Assembly: GCF_041860085.1 (NCBI RefSeq)
Contig: NZ_CP124747.1
Span: 5,851,001-5,915,000, forward strand
Reading direction: 5' to 3'
Length of the DNA: 64,000 bases
Source: Schlesneria sp. DSM 10557
GTDB lineage: Bacteria > Planctomycetota > Planctomycetia > Planctomycetales > Planctomycetaceae
Below the pieces are notes generated by a model. That model had not been told where the DNA came from. It saw only the letters and a list, made by a program, of their open reading frames with translations, and searched no databases. Shown here piece by piece: positions 55,826 through 64,000 of the stretch. The position numbers and the translations under genes were made by a program. Each line of letters starts with the position of its first letter. Positions within the stretch are counted from its first letter, which is position 1.

Positions 55826-55910
55826 GAATCACCTCTGTATACGGTTCGCTTCAGGGGGAATTTCAGGCACGAAATTGTCTGTCAGCAACGTCGCAGGCAA
55901 CAAGGAGGAG

Positions 55911-57068
55911 TCAGCCCGAGACAAGATCGGTTTTGATTTCCGGCGCCGTCAGGTCGAGTTTCGCTTCTGATTTGTTCGGGATTGGTTGGTTTTGAGTCTT
56001 ACGTGAATCCAGATAGATCTCAACAAGATTGGTTACCGGTCCGACAATGAATAACGCGTGGTAGAGAGAATGAACATCTCGGAACGCGATTCTCAGGAAT
56101 GTTTCCATGACCGCCACGAGGATGGCAACAGCTGTCTGACTTTTCCAGCCCCGTGTCGTGGTTTTTGGGTCTGTGATCATGAAGAAGATATACAACTGGA
56201 ACATGGGGCTGGTGATCGGGGCGATCTCTGCCTGCCATGGATGACCCGTGATGTAACTTCTCAGGAACGCCAGCGGAACAAAGGCTGCGATGAAAGCCGC
56301 CGGGATATGGAAGCGGCCCAGCCGATACATGATCAGGCCACCCAGAATCCAGATCGTCAGGACGGCGATACCATTGTTTCCCGCCTGGACCGTCAGACTT
56401 GCAACATGTGCGGGGGCCAGAAAGAGCATCATCGTGACGCCGAAGTTCGTCGGATTCCATAGGTGTCTGTTACCAATCCGCAGTACATATTTTGATGTGA
56501 TTGAGATCAAGCTGCACAGCACGAACGGCCACAGCAAAGAGGACTTAATCAGAATTCCCGCACTGATCCCCGAGATATACGCACTTGCCAAGTGAGGCCA
56601 TTTGCCCCAGAAAAAACGTCCCAGTACAAGCTCGCACACAATCGTCGTGGCGATGGCCAGGAACGTGGGCGAATACTCCATAATCGCGCCCCCACTGGCT
56701 GCGACCAGCCATGGCGGGGCGGGATGATTCTCGAGAATACTGAATACGGCATCTCCGACTGCAAGAATGCAAGTGATCAGCAGAGGGGCCTGGAACCGCA
56801 TGTCACGCGAAATCAATCGCCACCAGACCGCCAGCAGCACGGCCAGCAGCATGATCACGGCAATGACACGAGGTGCAATCGGATCAAGGGGGTAGCCGGT
56901 CAGTTGAGCGAAGACCTCGCCCACCCGGGTCCCGATAATTCCCACATTCCAGTAGTAGCCCGCCACGAGCACAATCGTGGCCAGGACCCGTGCGGCGAAT
57001 GCAGGCCAACCTGGGGCTTCACATGTTTGAGGTTTAGGCTGCGTGATGGGGCGGGTTTCGCTGCTCAT
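55911..57068 (-). CDS. UnbU/RnfD-like integral membrane protein
   Basis: This 385-residue protein has about ten hydrophobic segments. LWNPTNFGVTMMLFL near 208-222 and IFFMITDPKTTTRG near 300-313 correspond to the N-P-x-x-F-G and D-P-x-T signatures of NqrB/RnfD proteins, the redox-active membrane subunits that carry FMN. In enediyne clusters the related protein is called UnbU and is encoded beside UnbV, as here. Its start overlaps the stop of the UnbV gene by four bases (ATGA at 57065-57068). Covalent flavin attachment is possible but not shown; no Rnf/Nqr partner subunits are in the window. Confidence 0.82.
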   Translation of the reverse strand: MSSETRPITQPKPQTCEAPGWPAFAARVLATIVLVAGYYWNVGIIGTRVGEVFAQLTGYPLDPIAPRVIAVIMLLAVLLAVWWRLISRDMRFQAPLLITCILAVGDAVFSILENHPAPPWLVAASGGAIMEYSPTFLAIATTIVCELVLGRFFWGKWPHLASAYISGISAGILIKSSLLWPFVLCSLISITSKYVLRIGNRHLWNPTNFGVTMMLFLAPAHVASLTVQAGNNGIAVLTIWILGGLIMYRLGRFHIPAAFIAAFVPLAFLRSYITGHPWQAEIAPITSPMFQLYIFFMITDPKTTTRGWKSQTAVAILVAVMETFLRIAFRDVHSLYHALFIVGPVTNLVEIYLDSRKTQNQPIPNKSEAKLDLTAPEIKTDLVSG

Positions 57069-58948
57069 TTTGCAGCCTCCTTCGAATCAATCTCACGGAC
57101 GAGGTGCACCACACCCGTTTCCGGAGCATCGATTTGTGTTGTGCGGCCTGATGGCCATTTAATTCGAACCTCTTTCAACTTTGCCTGTTCGCCGAGACCG
57201 AAATGAACGCGCGACATGCTCTGAGAAGCATAGGCGTCGCCAGCGGTGGTGACTTGTGACTGCTGACGCGTCGTTCCTTCCTGCCCTTGAACCCAATGCA
57301 GGGTGACTGTCGCACCGACGCCGCCGCGATTGCTCCATCCCTGCTCATTGCCTGGTCGAGCACCTCCCTCAAGGTGGAACTGCACCCAGTCTCGACCCGG
57401 CGAAATCGTATTGCGGTAGAAGAGCACCGGACCTTGTTGATTGGCGATGGCAACGTCGAGGATCCCTCGGTTGGAGAAGTCACTGAAAACGACGGCTCGA
57501 CCGTCGTAGACGTCAGTGACTCCCACTGCGGCAGCGATATCCGTGAAGTCCCCCCCTTTGTTGAGCCACACACACTTCGGCTGGTAGCCGGACAGACTTT
57601 GCTCGCCGATGGGGGGCCAGTAAGTCGCTTCGCCGATCAGGCCTTTCAGCCCGCCTGCAATCTTTCCGTAGTCATACCAGTAGCTTTTCCCTTTGCTGGC
57701 CGAGATATAGCCATTGGTCAGGTACAGGTCGAGCCAGCCGTCGTTGTTCAGGTCTCCAAACTTAGCGCCCCAACTCCAGCCTCCCCGCTCGACGTTAACG
57801 GCACTGGCTTGATTGAGGAAGCGGGGGGCACCGCGGGTGCTTTCACCTGTGGGAACCCAGAGATTGTTTCCTTGAACCAGATTTCCAGGCTCGGTGATGT
57901 TCGTGATGTACAGGGCCTGTTGCCCGTCATTGAAGATGTCACCCAGCCCGACACTCATCCCACTTTTGGGAGTCACGCCGATACCCGTTTCGTAGCCGAT
58001 TTCCTCGAATCGCTTACCCTCACGGTTGGCATAAAATTCTGAGACCCCGTAATCATTTGCCAGGATGAGGTCCGGATAACCGGTGCCGCAGATGTCTGCT
58101 GCCACGACACCTAACGTCCAGCGAGTACTCTGGATTCCCATTTCACTAGTGACATCCTGGAATTTCCCGTCACCGAGGTTGCGCAGCAGATATTTTCGTC
58201 CTCCATTGCGGGCGTATTCGAATGATTCGGGCATAATTTGCGTGGTCTTGAGGTTCCATAGATCCACCTCTTCAGACCAGTAACCGGCCAGGAACAGGTC
58301 GAGCCGACCGTCGCGATCGTAGTCGAACCAGCACGCGGCGTTTGCGTTGACCCAAGCGGGCATACCAGATCCCTCGGTCGCTCGGACGAAGCCTTTGCCC
58401 TCGTTATTTCGAAATAGTTCCGGGCGACCCCACTTGTAGACGAACAGGTCGACATAGCCATCGTTGTCATAGTCGGCAGCGAGTGAGCCCATGGAGGCAC
58501 CCGTTCCCGGCTGGTTCAAGTCAGCGACACCCAGACTGGATGCAACGTCTTCAAATGTGCCGTCTCCGCGGTTTCGAAAGAGTGCGTTTTGGCTGCCCGC
58601 TTTACTCGATACGACGTAGAGGTCATCGTAACGATCGTTATCAAAATCAAAGACCGTCGCTGCAGCCCCCATTGCGTTCACAATGGGCATGATGTGAGAC
58701 AGCTTGGGATCAAGTTCGGCCGCGTCGTGCCGGAATGAGATACCGACTTGCTCCGCAGCCTCAGTCAGGCAGAAGCCATAACGGCGGAGTGCCTCGGCTT
58801 CTTCCAGCGTGGCCGCTGACGAAGATGTGTTCCCTGTGAGTCGGGCCCAGGGTTGAGACCGGTTTCCATCAGACCCACGGAACGCCACCCATCCCAGCAT
58901 TCCCAGGAAGAGCACGGTGATCACAATTTGCTTAAAGGATTGACTCAC
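57065..58948 (-). CDS. CRTAC1-like FG-GAP/ASPIC-UnbV protein of the UnbU operon
   Basis: A 627-residue protein with one N-terminal hydrophobic helix (IVITVLFLGMLGWVAF) for export or anchoring. FG-GAP units follow (VFDFDNDRYDDLYVVS, LAADYDNDGYVDLFVYKWG, WFDYDRDGRLDLFLAGYW, FGDLNNDGWLDLYLTNG). The C-terminal UnbV domain has GVGATVTLHWVQGQ, SQSMSRVHFGLGEQ and VRIKWPSGRTTQI. It is only distantly like the two CRTAC1 proteins at 44-48 kb (different N-terminus, no lipobox). ATGA overlaps on both sides (58945-58948 and 57065-57068) place it firmly in the operon. Confidence 0.9.
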   Translation of the reverse strand: MSQSFKQIVITVLFLGMLGWVAFRGSDGNRSQPWARLTGNTSSSAATLEEAEALRRYGFCLTEAAEQVGISFRHDAAELDPKLSHIMPIVNAMGAAATVFDFDNDRYDDLYVVSSKAGSQNALFRNRGDGTFEDVASSLGVADLNQPGTGASMGSLAADYDNDGYVDLFVYKWGRPELFRNNEGKGFVRATEGSGMPAWVNANAACWFDYDRDGRLDLFLAGYWSEEVDLWNLKTTQIMPESFEYARNGGRKYLLRNLGDGKFQDVTSEMGIQSTRWTLGVVAADICGTGYPDLILANDYGVSEFYANREGKRFEEIGYETGIGVTPKSGMSVGLGDIFNDGQQALYITNITEPGNLVQGNNLWVPTGESTRGAPRFLNQASAVNVERGGWSWGAKFGDLNNDGWLDLYLTNGYISASKGKSYWYDYGKIAGGLKGLIGEATYWPPIGEQSLSGYQPKCVWLNKGGDFTDIAAAVGVTDVYDGRAVVFSDFSNRGILDVAIANQQGPVLFYRNTISPGRDWVQFHLEGGARPGNEQGWSNRGGVGATVTLHWVQGQEGTTRQQSQVTTAGDAYASQSMSRVHFGLGEQAKLKEVRIKWPSGRTTQIDAPETGVVHLVREIDSKEAAK

Positions 58949-61900
58949 TGCTTCCCTCCTTTCTTGCTTTGCCGAGGATGTTTGAAGTGACGCAGCCCTT
59001 GTTCGAAGACTTGAGGTGTCACATATCGAGTGTGGTACTGCTGCCAGTCCTCAGGGTGTCGCTGATAAACGGGATCATTTTCGAGCTGCCCGGGTGGAGT
59101 GTCATAGCCAGGCATATCGTGCGCAGGTAACGGAAGTACGGTTTTTCCAAAGCGTGTGTTGAAGTCACCGTCTTTGACCCACCCGTCAGCGATCCATACG
59201 TAATTTCGCTTCCAACCCGCAGGTGGATCTGGGGGGGCGTCGAAAAATAGTGTCATTTCATCGCCCGCGTTCATAATAACATATCGGTCGTCGATCACCT
59301 TCAGCAATTCGTCAATCTCGCCATATCGAGTGTGATATCCGATCAGGTCCCGCCACGATTGGCCTCGAGAGACGATCTGATCGTAATGAGGAAGTTCAGG
59401 CGAGCTGGGATTTGCCTGAGTCATTGCCAGGATTCCTCGATAATTGAGTGAAGCGCTCGTGGGGGTGAGAGTCTGACGACGTTCGGGAGACGATTCGTAC
59501 CCTTGAGCGACCCGCAAAGAATCCCAATAGATCTCCAGATTGGTCCGCAGGCGGAACCGGCGCGGTGGCACGCTCGCCTCGCCGACGAGGCCATCCAGCC
59601 GAAGCAGAATCGTCTTGTTCTTTCCTGTTGGAAATCCGATCTGATCACGAACAACGCGCCACTCCCCGTTGTCGTCAGGCACTTCGATCGCCAGACCTTG
59701 TGGTTTGGCATGCTGTCCCTGTTCGATGGCATAGTTGACCGAACTGTCCGTCGGGTGCATCCAACCACGAGCCACCAGCCAGACAGGTCCTTCCGTCGGG
59801 GTGTCGTCGCCAAGTTCAATCTCAACCCAGTGATCGGCAGCGACTCCCTGATACTGGCCACGCTGAAGATGATCGAAATAGACGCCGTCGTTGGCTTGCA
59901 GGTCCGCGGTTGCATCACGGCCCTGATCATCCGTCACGCGCGCCACATTGACCGGGGGGGATGTCAGAATGAGATTCGGCTCGGTCGGCTGCATGAAGAA
60001 ACGTTCGTCGACGAACATTTCCGAGTTCTCCGGATGGTCGACCACCATCAGGGCCAGGTAATCGAAAAAGTGGGTCTCCCACAGGTTGGCATTCACTCGC
60101 AATTCATACTGACCATTCTGAACGCCCAGCAGGTTGCCGGGGACTTTCACCCAATCCGTCGTTTGCAGGAATCCCCCCTTGTCCGAGGCATTGATATACA
60201 TCCCCAGCGGGGTACTCCACATGAAGTCTGTGACAAATTCAATTTGATCGCCATTTCGAGCGAACAGAAATGGACAGGATCCCTTCAGCCGCTGCTGAGC
60301 AACAACCGTCTGGTTAATCGCGGAATTGAACTCAAACTGGATCGTGCCGTTGGGCCATTGAATCTTGACCACCTCGGCCTGAGGTCGATCGCCCAGTCCA
60401 ACGTGTACCGCAGGGGATTGAATCGGAACTTTGACGACGTGCGTCCCGGCTCGAACTTCAACGTCACCGCCGATCGCGAAGGAATTGATGCGGTTGTCTC
60501 CCTTCCCTTCCGGGCTGGCATGAGGCCGAACGGTCAGCCAGTGATACTGGTATCGACCGCTACTGCGCAATCGAACTGGATGCCCATTCTCGTCCAGTCC
60601 GAGCAAGGCGAGTCGGCCAGTTCCATCGAGATCCGCGGCAGCCATTATTCGCGGAGGAAGGTCATTTGTCAGTAAGTGTACATTTCCATTGCCCGTTCCC
60701 AGCCACAACGTACTCGTCTGACTGTCACTGACGACGAAATCGAGGACACCGTTATTATCGAGGTCGGCCAAAAGCAGTTGCGGGAATTGATCGGGAATAG
60801 AGGTCGGTTTCCCGTCCAAGCGAGTGATTTCTCTGATCTGCCATTCGGCCTGCTTATGGCGATCTGAGAAGGCCAGCAGCGTTCCGTCATCCCGAAGAGC
60901 GATGATGTCGAAAATGCCGTCGTCCGTCACATCACCGACCGAGATTGTCAGGTACTTGCCTGCCGGCGGTGGCGTCAACCAGGCCTTGAATTGACCGGAC
61001 CGATCGTTCGAAAAGACTCGCAAGGTGCCGTTAGAGTCGACCAGTCCCGCATCCGGGGCTCCGTCGTGGTCGAAGTCGGCCCAAGTGAAGATCATGGGAC
61101 CCGAGAGTTCATTAAAGATTGTCTGAGATGTCCAGGTTCCGTCGAAATTATTGCGCAGGAACAGGGGTGGGCCGGTATTGCTGGAGATGAGTAAGTCGAC
61201 ATCACCATCAAGGTCGACGTCAGCGGCCAGTGCTGAAAAGTTTGCGGCGTTCAGTTCGATTTCTGGCAGGCCCGTCTTGCTCGTGACGTCGACCCAGGTG
61301 GTCGCGTTCTCCTGCTGGAAAAATCTCATTCCCCCTGAACCAGTCACAAGCAGATCCGTTTTCTGGTCATTGTTCCAGTCGATTGGCACCAGTCCTGTAC
61401 TCGAAACGGGAATCGAGGGGAGTACCCCATCGTCTCCAATCCGTCGGACTTCCTTTTCGTTTGCCACAAAGATGACCGGTAATCCTTCAGTGGACAGCCA
61501 GACGGGTTGCAGAGCAGACCACCGTCCCTCTGGAGTACCGGAGGTGTCGGAAGCCGTAAACTTCAAGTCGGGATCGTAGGGAGCGGGCGAGTGCTGAAGT
61601 GCCGGAATTGTGCGAAAGCTTTGAAGTGAAGTTCCCGCCAATTCGTCTTTTGGCTGGACCTCAGCAACGTCAGTCACGTACCTCGGCTCGGCCTTCAGCA
61701 CGTTATCAAATCGGAGCAGTCGTGGGACAAGCGTTGGCCCGAGAGTGCCAGCCAAAAGGGGCTGAATGTCGTTCCATTCTCGCCGGGTCCGGTCCAGCCA
61801 TTTGGGACACAGGTCGTTGAATCGGACGACCGTGTCGTCCACGACCTTTCGGTCAGCGGCTCGCACAGCTTTGCGAAGCCGGTCAATCAGCACTCGTAAA

Positions 61901-62463
61901 TTTTGAGGGTTTTCCGCGAGAATCCCATCCAGGAGTTTTCGATATTCCTCGTCGCTATCAAGTTCCTGTTCCTGCTCAACAATCTGGGCGAGAAGATACA
62001 GGGCCTTCACATCCGTTGGATCCTGGCTCAATGCCTGGCGAAGATGTTTCTTCGCCTCGGTGAACTGACCTTGCCGCTGTCGGAGCAGACCGAGCAGTTT
62101 CTGAATTTCAGGGTCATTCGGTTGAAGTTTGTCAGCACGCTCAAGATCGCTTGCCGCTTCTTCCATTCGTCCCGTTCGTAGATATAACAAGCCACGGTTG
62201 GCCCAGGCTGCGGGTTCACTGGGAATGAGGGTCACTGCACGGGTCAAATTGGGTTCAGCGGTCTGTGGCAGGTCAGCATCCAGTGCTGCGACGCCGAGTT
62301 GAAACGCGCGAACATATTCTTCGTACTCGGGGGGGCGTGCGGGTGCTGGTTTCGTCTTGTTCCAGAACAGGAATCCGACGCCAGCAATGAGCAGCGTCAA
62401 AATGCCAAGTAAAACGAATCGCGGACGAGGGTCATGCGAAGTCGGGGGCGGACTCAAATCCAT
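58945..62463 (-). CDS. Giant TPR/FG-GAP/UnbV membrane-anchored protein
   Basis: A 1172-residue protein: N-terminal membrane helix (FVLLGILTLLIAGVGFLFW), TPRs in residues 50-240 (AEPNLTRAVTLIPSEPAAWA, NRGLLYLRTGRMEEAASDLE, AKKHLRQALSQDPTDVKALY), FG-GAP repeats (about 330-640; VPIDWNNDQKTDLLVTG, AADVDLDGDVDLLISS, WADFDHDGAPDAGLVD, LADLDNNGVLDFVVSD) and a UnbV-like section (GDVEVRAGTHVVKVPIQSP, VHVGLGDRPQAEV). A C-terminal region of about 430 residues begins GSCPFLFARNGDQIEFVTDF and contains LALMVVDHPENSEMFVDERF. I have seen this last region only in large UnbV-type proteins. It is the first gene of the operon and overlaps the next by ATGA. Confidence 0.88.
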   Translation of the reverse strand: MDLSPPPTSHDPRPRFVLLGILTLLIAGVGFLFWNKTKPAPARPPEYEEYVRAFQLGVAALDADLPQTAEPNLTRAVTLIPSEPAAWANRGLLYLRTGRMEEAASDLERADKLQPNDPEIQKLLGLLRQRQGQFTEAKKHLRQALSQDPTDVKALYLLAQIVEQEQELDSDEEYRKLLDGILAENPQNLRVLIDRLRKAVRAADRKVVDDTVVRFNDLCPKWLDRTRREWNDIQPLLAGTLGPTLVPRLLRFDNVLKAEPRYVTDVAEVQPKDELAGTSLQSFRTIPALQHSPAPYDPDLKFTASDTSGTPEGRWSALQPVWLSTEGLPVIFVANEKEVRRIGDDGVLPSIPVSSTGLVPIDWNNDQKTDLLVTGSGGMRFFQQENATTWVDVTSKTGLPEIELNAANFSALAADVDLDGDVDLLISSNTGPPLFLRNNFDGTWTSQTIFNELSGPMIFTWADFDHDGAPDAGLVDSNGTLRVFSNDRSGQFKAWLTPPPAGKYLTISVGDVTDDGIFDIIALRDDGTLLAFSDRHKQAEWQIREITRLDGKPTSIPDQFPQLLLADLDNNGVLDFVVSDSQTSTLWLGTGNGNVHLLTNDLPPRIMAAADLDGTGRLALLGLDENGHPVRLRSSGRYQYHWLTVRPHASPEGKGDNRINSFAIGGDVEVRAGTHVVKVPIQSPAVHVGLGDRPQAEVVKIQWPNGTIQFEFNSAINQTVVAQQRLKGSCPFLFARNGDQIEFVTDFMWSTPLGMYINASDKGGFLQTTDWVKVPGNLLGVQNGQYELRVNANLWETHFFDYLALMVVDHPENSEMFVDERFFMQPTEPNLILTSPPVNVARVTDDQGRDATADLQANDGVYFDHLQRGQYQGVAADHWVEIELGDDTPTEGPVWLVARGWMHPTDSSVNYAIEQGQHAKPQGLAIEVPDDNGEWRVVRDQIGFPTGKNKTILLRLDGLVGEASVPPRRFRLRTNLEIYWDSLRVAQGYESSPERRQTLTPTSASLNYRGILAMTQANPSSPELPHYDQIVSRGQSWRDLIGYHTRYGEIDELLKVIDDRYVIMNAGDEMTLFFDAPPDPPAGWKRNYVWIADGWVKDGDFNTRFGKTVLPLPAHDMPGYDTPPGQLENDPVYQRHPEDWQQYHTRYVTPQVFEQGLRHFKHPRQSKKGGKQ

Positions 62464-62750
62464 GGTTGTCGTCGGGGACCTCTCGTATGAAGTTGCCGAA
62501 AGGCAGCAAAACCCCAGGCCAGATGGGCTGGCGAGTGATTGTCGTGCGGGTTGTCAGTAAAACGGATTCCTTAGATCCTACCCCGCAACGACGTGCCTCG
62601 AAAGAGTCACGAAGGGCATCGTAGTGCGATGGTGAATGCCGTTCAGATGAGTTGGCCTTGACCTGAGCAGGACAGGGGGGCCCGCAGCAGCTTCAGTCGA
62701 CGAATGTGCATTGTCTGCCATGCGAGTTTGGTGGATCAGTGCCGCGAGAA

Positions 62751-64000
62751 TCAGGATCTTCGTTTGAGTTGGGCGGGGATTCCGTACTTTGGTGCAAGCG
62801 TGATTTGCGGATTCACGTCAATCCTGGCATTTGGAAGCAAGGTAAAGTGATACTTTTGCCCCACCGTGGCCAGCAGAATTGCCGCTTCCATCATCGCGAA
62901 AGTGTTGCCGATACAAATTCGGGGGCCGCCGCCAAACGGAAAATAAGCATACTTTGGGATACGTTTGGCGAGTCCGTCTTCCCAGCGCTCGGGCTGGAAC
63001 TGGTCTGGGTTTGAGAACCATCTGGCGTCGCGGTGATTAACCCACTGGCTGATGAAGACCGTGTAACCCTTTCTCACGCGGTATCCCCCGAGTTCCATAT
63101 CACGAGTCGCCTCTCGACCGATGAGATAGACCGGCGGATACACGCGCATCGCTTCCGTGATGACTGCATCGGTGTAGGGCATCCTGGACAGATCCTCGGA
63201 TGTCGGTGGTCTGCCTCCGAGCACGCGTTGCCACTCTTCGACGAGCTTGCGTTCGACTTCGGGGTGTTGTGAGATCAGGTACCAGCTCCACGACAGCGTT
63301 AACGAGGTTGTCTCGTGTCCTGCCAAATAGAGCGTCATCAATTCGTCGCGCAATTGCTTGTGCGACATCCGCGTCCCATCTTCATCCTGGGCTGAGACAA
63401 GTCTCGAAAGCAGATCGTCACCAGAGTGTCCTCGTAAACGACCTGCCTCAATGTAGCCGTCCACAACTGAGAATAGCTCTTTGACGGCATGATTCAGTTT
63501 GCGATTCGATCCGACCGGAAGCCAGCGAGGGGGTTTGAGCAGGGTTCGGATTCGGATACTCATCAGGTCGAAGGCGATTCGCAATGGTTCCGTGAACCGG
63601 GCGCGATCACCCGGATCGTCCAGTCCAAAGAGAGTTTTCAGCGCGATTGCGCTGGTCAGTGAAGTGAATTCTGCGTGGATGTCCACTTCAGCCCCTGGCT
63701 TCCATTTCGCCAGCATGGCCTCCGTCAAGTCAGACATGATCGGGGCATAGGACTGAACACGCTGCTTCAGAAACGCGGGTTGACTGAGTCTGCGCTGCCG
63801 CAACCAGAGTTCCCCTTCACTGGTCACCAGACCATTTCCGAGCACCGGCTTGTACGAACGGGCTCCGAAATGCTTGATGTAGTGCTTCGCCTGCGCCACC
63901 AGGACTTCTTCTATCAGATCCGGGTTGCTGATGAGAAAGATTCGCCGGGTGCCAAATCGAATACTGGCGACATCACCATAGTCATGGGCAAGCTGGCGGA
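62751..64000 (-). CDS. Cytochrome P450, 5' end beyond the window
   Basis: The frame ends at 62751 and is open to the window edge, giving about 416 visible residues; the N-terminus is missing. The I-helix motif is AGHETTSLTLSW, the ExxR motif is VITEAMRVYPP, and the haem-binding loop is FPFGGGPRICIG with the Cys ligand. The GTG at 63899 is not the start, because reading on upstream gives P450-like sequence (DVASIRFGTRRIFLISNPD). The class is that of soluble bacterial P450s of the CYP102/CYP110-like type, with no reductase domain in view. The UnbV operon starts 287 bp downstream on the same strand, so shared transcription is possible. Confidence 0.93.
   Translation of the reverse strand, partial: RQLAHDYGDVASIRFGTRRIFLISNPDLIEEVLVAQAKHYIKHFGARSYKPVLGNGLVTSEGELWLRQRRLSQPAFLKQRVQSYAPIMSDLTEAMLAKWKPGAEVDIHAEFTSLTSAIALKTLFGLDDPGDRARFTEPLRIAFDLMSIRIRTLLKPPRWLPVGSNRKLNHAVKELFSVVDGYIEAGRLRGHSGDDLLSRLVSAQDEDGTRMSHKQLRDELMTLYLAGHETTSLTLSWSWYLISQHPEVERKLVEEWQRVLGGRPPTSEDLSRMPYTDAVITEAMRVYPPVYLIGREATRDMELGGYRVRKGYTVFISQWVNHRDARWFSNPDQFQPERWEDGLAKRIPKYAYFPFGGGPRICIGNTFAMMEAAILLATVGQKYHFTLLPNARIDVNPQITLAPKYGIPAQLKRRS

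Noticed and set aside
59503..60675. Plus-strand frame of 390 codons inside the giant UnbV gene
   Set aside because: It has no domain match and lies within a gene bounded by ATGA overlaps on the other strand.

Overview
The window looks like a chromosomal segment of a planctomycete, most likely of the Planctomycetaceae/Schlesneria-Gimesia type. The genus is inferred from gene content and not tested. Indicators are four DUF1559 prepilin-like proteins, three serine/threonine kinases in a row, a LEPR-XLL-type surface protein, a WXG100-like protein beside a coiled-coil partner, several ASPIC/UnbV (CRTAC1-like) FG-GAP proteins, di-haem and multihaem cytochromes c, and a waaA gene consistent with a Gram-negative envelope. 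Genes are moderately spaced and GC-rich. There is no rRNA, no CRISPR array and no recognisable transposase. One tRNA (Phe, GAA) is present.

0-2.6 kb is accessory-like: the end of a YCII-domain gene, intergenic repeats, a RepA-like ATPase gene with an operator-like promoter, a structured array of 9-bp repeats at its 3' end, and tRNA-Phe. The promoter motif and the 9-bp array both recur at 26.8-27.2 kb without the ATPase gene. 2.6-8.6 kb holds an M48 peptidase and three kinases. 8.7-12.6 kb is a four-gene operon of two ABC-2 exporters (minus strand). 12.9-15.4 kb is a tandem triplet of short DUF1559 paralogues, the last running antisense into a DUF2306 membrane-protein gene. 15.3-25.1 kb carries a zinc-type dehydrogenase, an MgtE-like transporter, a PfkB-type sugar kinase, a sugar-acid dehydratase, a LEPR-XLL/FKBP protein and methionine aminopeptidase.

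25.4-41.2 kb is mostly housekeeping: bioB, a very long secA with five internal repeats, a waaA (KDO transferase) gene fused to a flippase-like membrane domain, a PEGA lipoprotein, a PUA/RlmI-type methyltransferase, a di-haem peroxidase, yceH and a B12-binding radical SAM gene. 39.8-42.3 kb is a minus-strand unit coding a WXG100-like protein, a coiled-coil protein and a phosphohexomutase homologue that appears to have lost its catalytic serine.

42.5-64 kb is the most unusual part. A TTR-like lipoprotein/DUF1559 pair closed by a strong hairpin is followed by a plus-strand operon of two duplicated CRTAC1-like lipoproteins and two membrane-anchored TPR proteins. This meets a seven-haem cytochrome c/TPR lipoprotein tail to tail. 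Next is a six-gene minus-strand operon whose genes overlap or nearly touch at all but one junction: a 1172-residue TPR/FG-GAP/UnbV protein, a second UnbV protein, a UnbU/RnfD-like membrane protein, a cysteine-rich NitT/TauT-type binding lipoprotein, a permease and an ATPase. A cytochrome P450 gene lies just upstream and runs off the window. UnbV and UnbU are known mainly from enediyne clusters. Here they are coupled to an ABC importer with no polyketide synthase in view, which is the best candidate in this window for an undescribed system.
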